Positions 63,906 through 64,000 of a DNA stretch of 64,000 bases are shown here, in pieces (positions within the stretch are counted from its first letter, which is position 1; every line of letters starts with the position of its first letter). The stretch comes from Paenibacillus sp. 1_12 (GTDB taxonomy: Bacteria; Bacillota; Bacilli; Paenibacillales; NBRC-103111), in assembly GCF_900114475.1 (NCBI RefSeq), contig NZ_FOTE01000021.1, forward strand, positions 24,462-88,461, in the 5' to 3' direction. Made by a program: the position numbers and the translations under genes. The notes beneath the pieces were generated by a model. That model saw only the letters and a program-made list of their open reading frames with translations, did no database searches and was not told the origin of the DNA.

Positions 63906-64000
63906 TGAACTGTAACCTCAATCATGGACAGTGTTAAAAAAACGGTATTGAAGCCTTAAGCAGCTAGGAGATGACTTCTGAATTCATCAGGAGTCATCTT
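63906..64000 (-). mobile_element. End of an IS3-family (IS150-like) insertion sequence, cut by window edge
   Basis: From TGAACTGTAACCTCAATC at 63906 the sequence resembles an IS3-family terminal inverted repeat of the TGtactg...CC..GGACA type, followed inward by the 3' end of a transposase on the minus strand. Only one end is visible; the rest lies beyond the window. Confidence 0.7.
63956..64000 (-). CDS. IS3-family transposase OrfB, C-terminal fragment
   Basis: The minus strand reads KMTPDEFRSHLLAA and stop. This matches the usual C-terminus of IS150-type OrfB integrases (a MSPVEYR-like block ending in LAA). The remainder is outside the window. Confidence 0.72.
   Translation of the reverse strand, partial: KMTPDEFRSHLLAA

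Overview
The window looks like a chromosomal segment of a Paenibacillus-type, endospore-forming Firmicute. The evidence is two S-layer-homology (SLH) surface proteins, an LPXTG adhesin with a class D sortase, many lipoprotein ABC transporters, strong AGGAGG-like ribosome binding sites paired with TTG and GTG starts, and relatives of Bacillus subtilis yhbDEF (bactofilins), nupNOPQ, sigV-rsiV, araM and yuzF. No rRNA, tRNA, CRISPR array or prophage was seen. Identifications come from reading motifs by eye; no database search was possible.

Layout. 1-4523: 3' part of a large SLH-anchored pectinase-like protein. 4953-7348: a three-gene operon of an SPFH protein with zinc ribbons, a membrane protein and a zinc-ribbon/TM2 protein. 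7616-9262: SGNH hydrolase and methyltransferase. 9600-11670: a tiny acidic gene, a Fur-boxed siderophore-binding lipoprotein and a divergent TetR regulator with paired operators. 11819-13696: SLH beta-propeller protein. 13848-21697: ROK repressor, sugar ABC importer lacking an ATPase, and two cytoplasmic sulfatases, with three matching operators between repressor and importer. 22062-29034: M14 carboxypeptidase, DinB-like protein, SsuABC-type importer, YuzF and two acetyltransferases. 29138-30520: a SigV-RsiV-like lysozyme-stress pair. 30637-35539: AraC regulator, GPH sugar symporter, Gfo/Idh dehydrogenase and a TIM-barrel isomerase.

35622-41670 is the most striking region: a decayed Crp/Fnr gene, a class D sortase, a c-di-GMP-I riboswitch just upstream of a secreted transglutaminase-like protein, then a 1172-residue LPQTG adhesin. 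It reads as a c-di-GMP-controlled surface-adhesion module. 42046-44202 holds msrA, an AraC gene broken by an in-frame TGA, and an SRPBCC gene whose best start is ATA. 44288-46561: a DnaA-box cluster, then yhbD and two bactofilins. 47362-52102: nucleoside-type ABC importer. 52317-57682: an envelope-glycan cluster (GT-C transferase, Und-P-sugar synthase-like GT2, DUF2304, SMR flippase-like protein, FemAB, methyltransferase, polysaccharide deacetylase). It is followed by a diguanylate cyclase, a glycerol-1-phosphate dehydrogenase and a 1200-residue transporter-HEAT-double-cNMP fusion. The window ends inside an IS3-family element.

The recurring themes are the cell surface (SLH proteins, sorted adhesin, glycan synthesis, bactofilins, lysozyme sensing), scavenging of complex or sulfated carbohydrates, and cyclic-nucleotide signalling.
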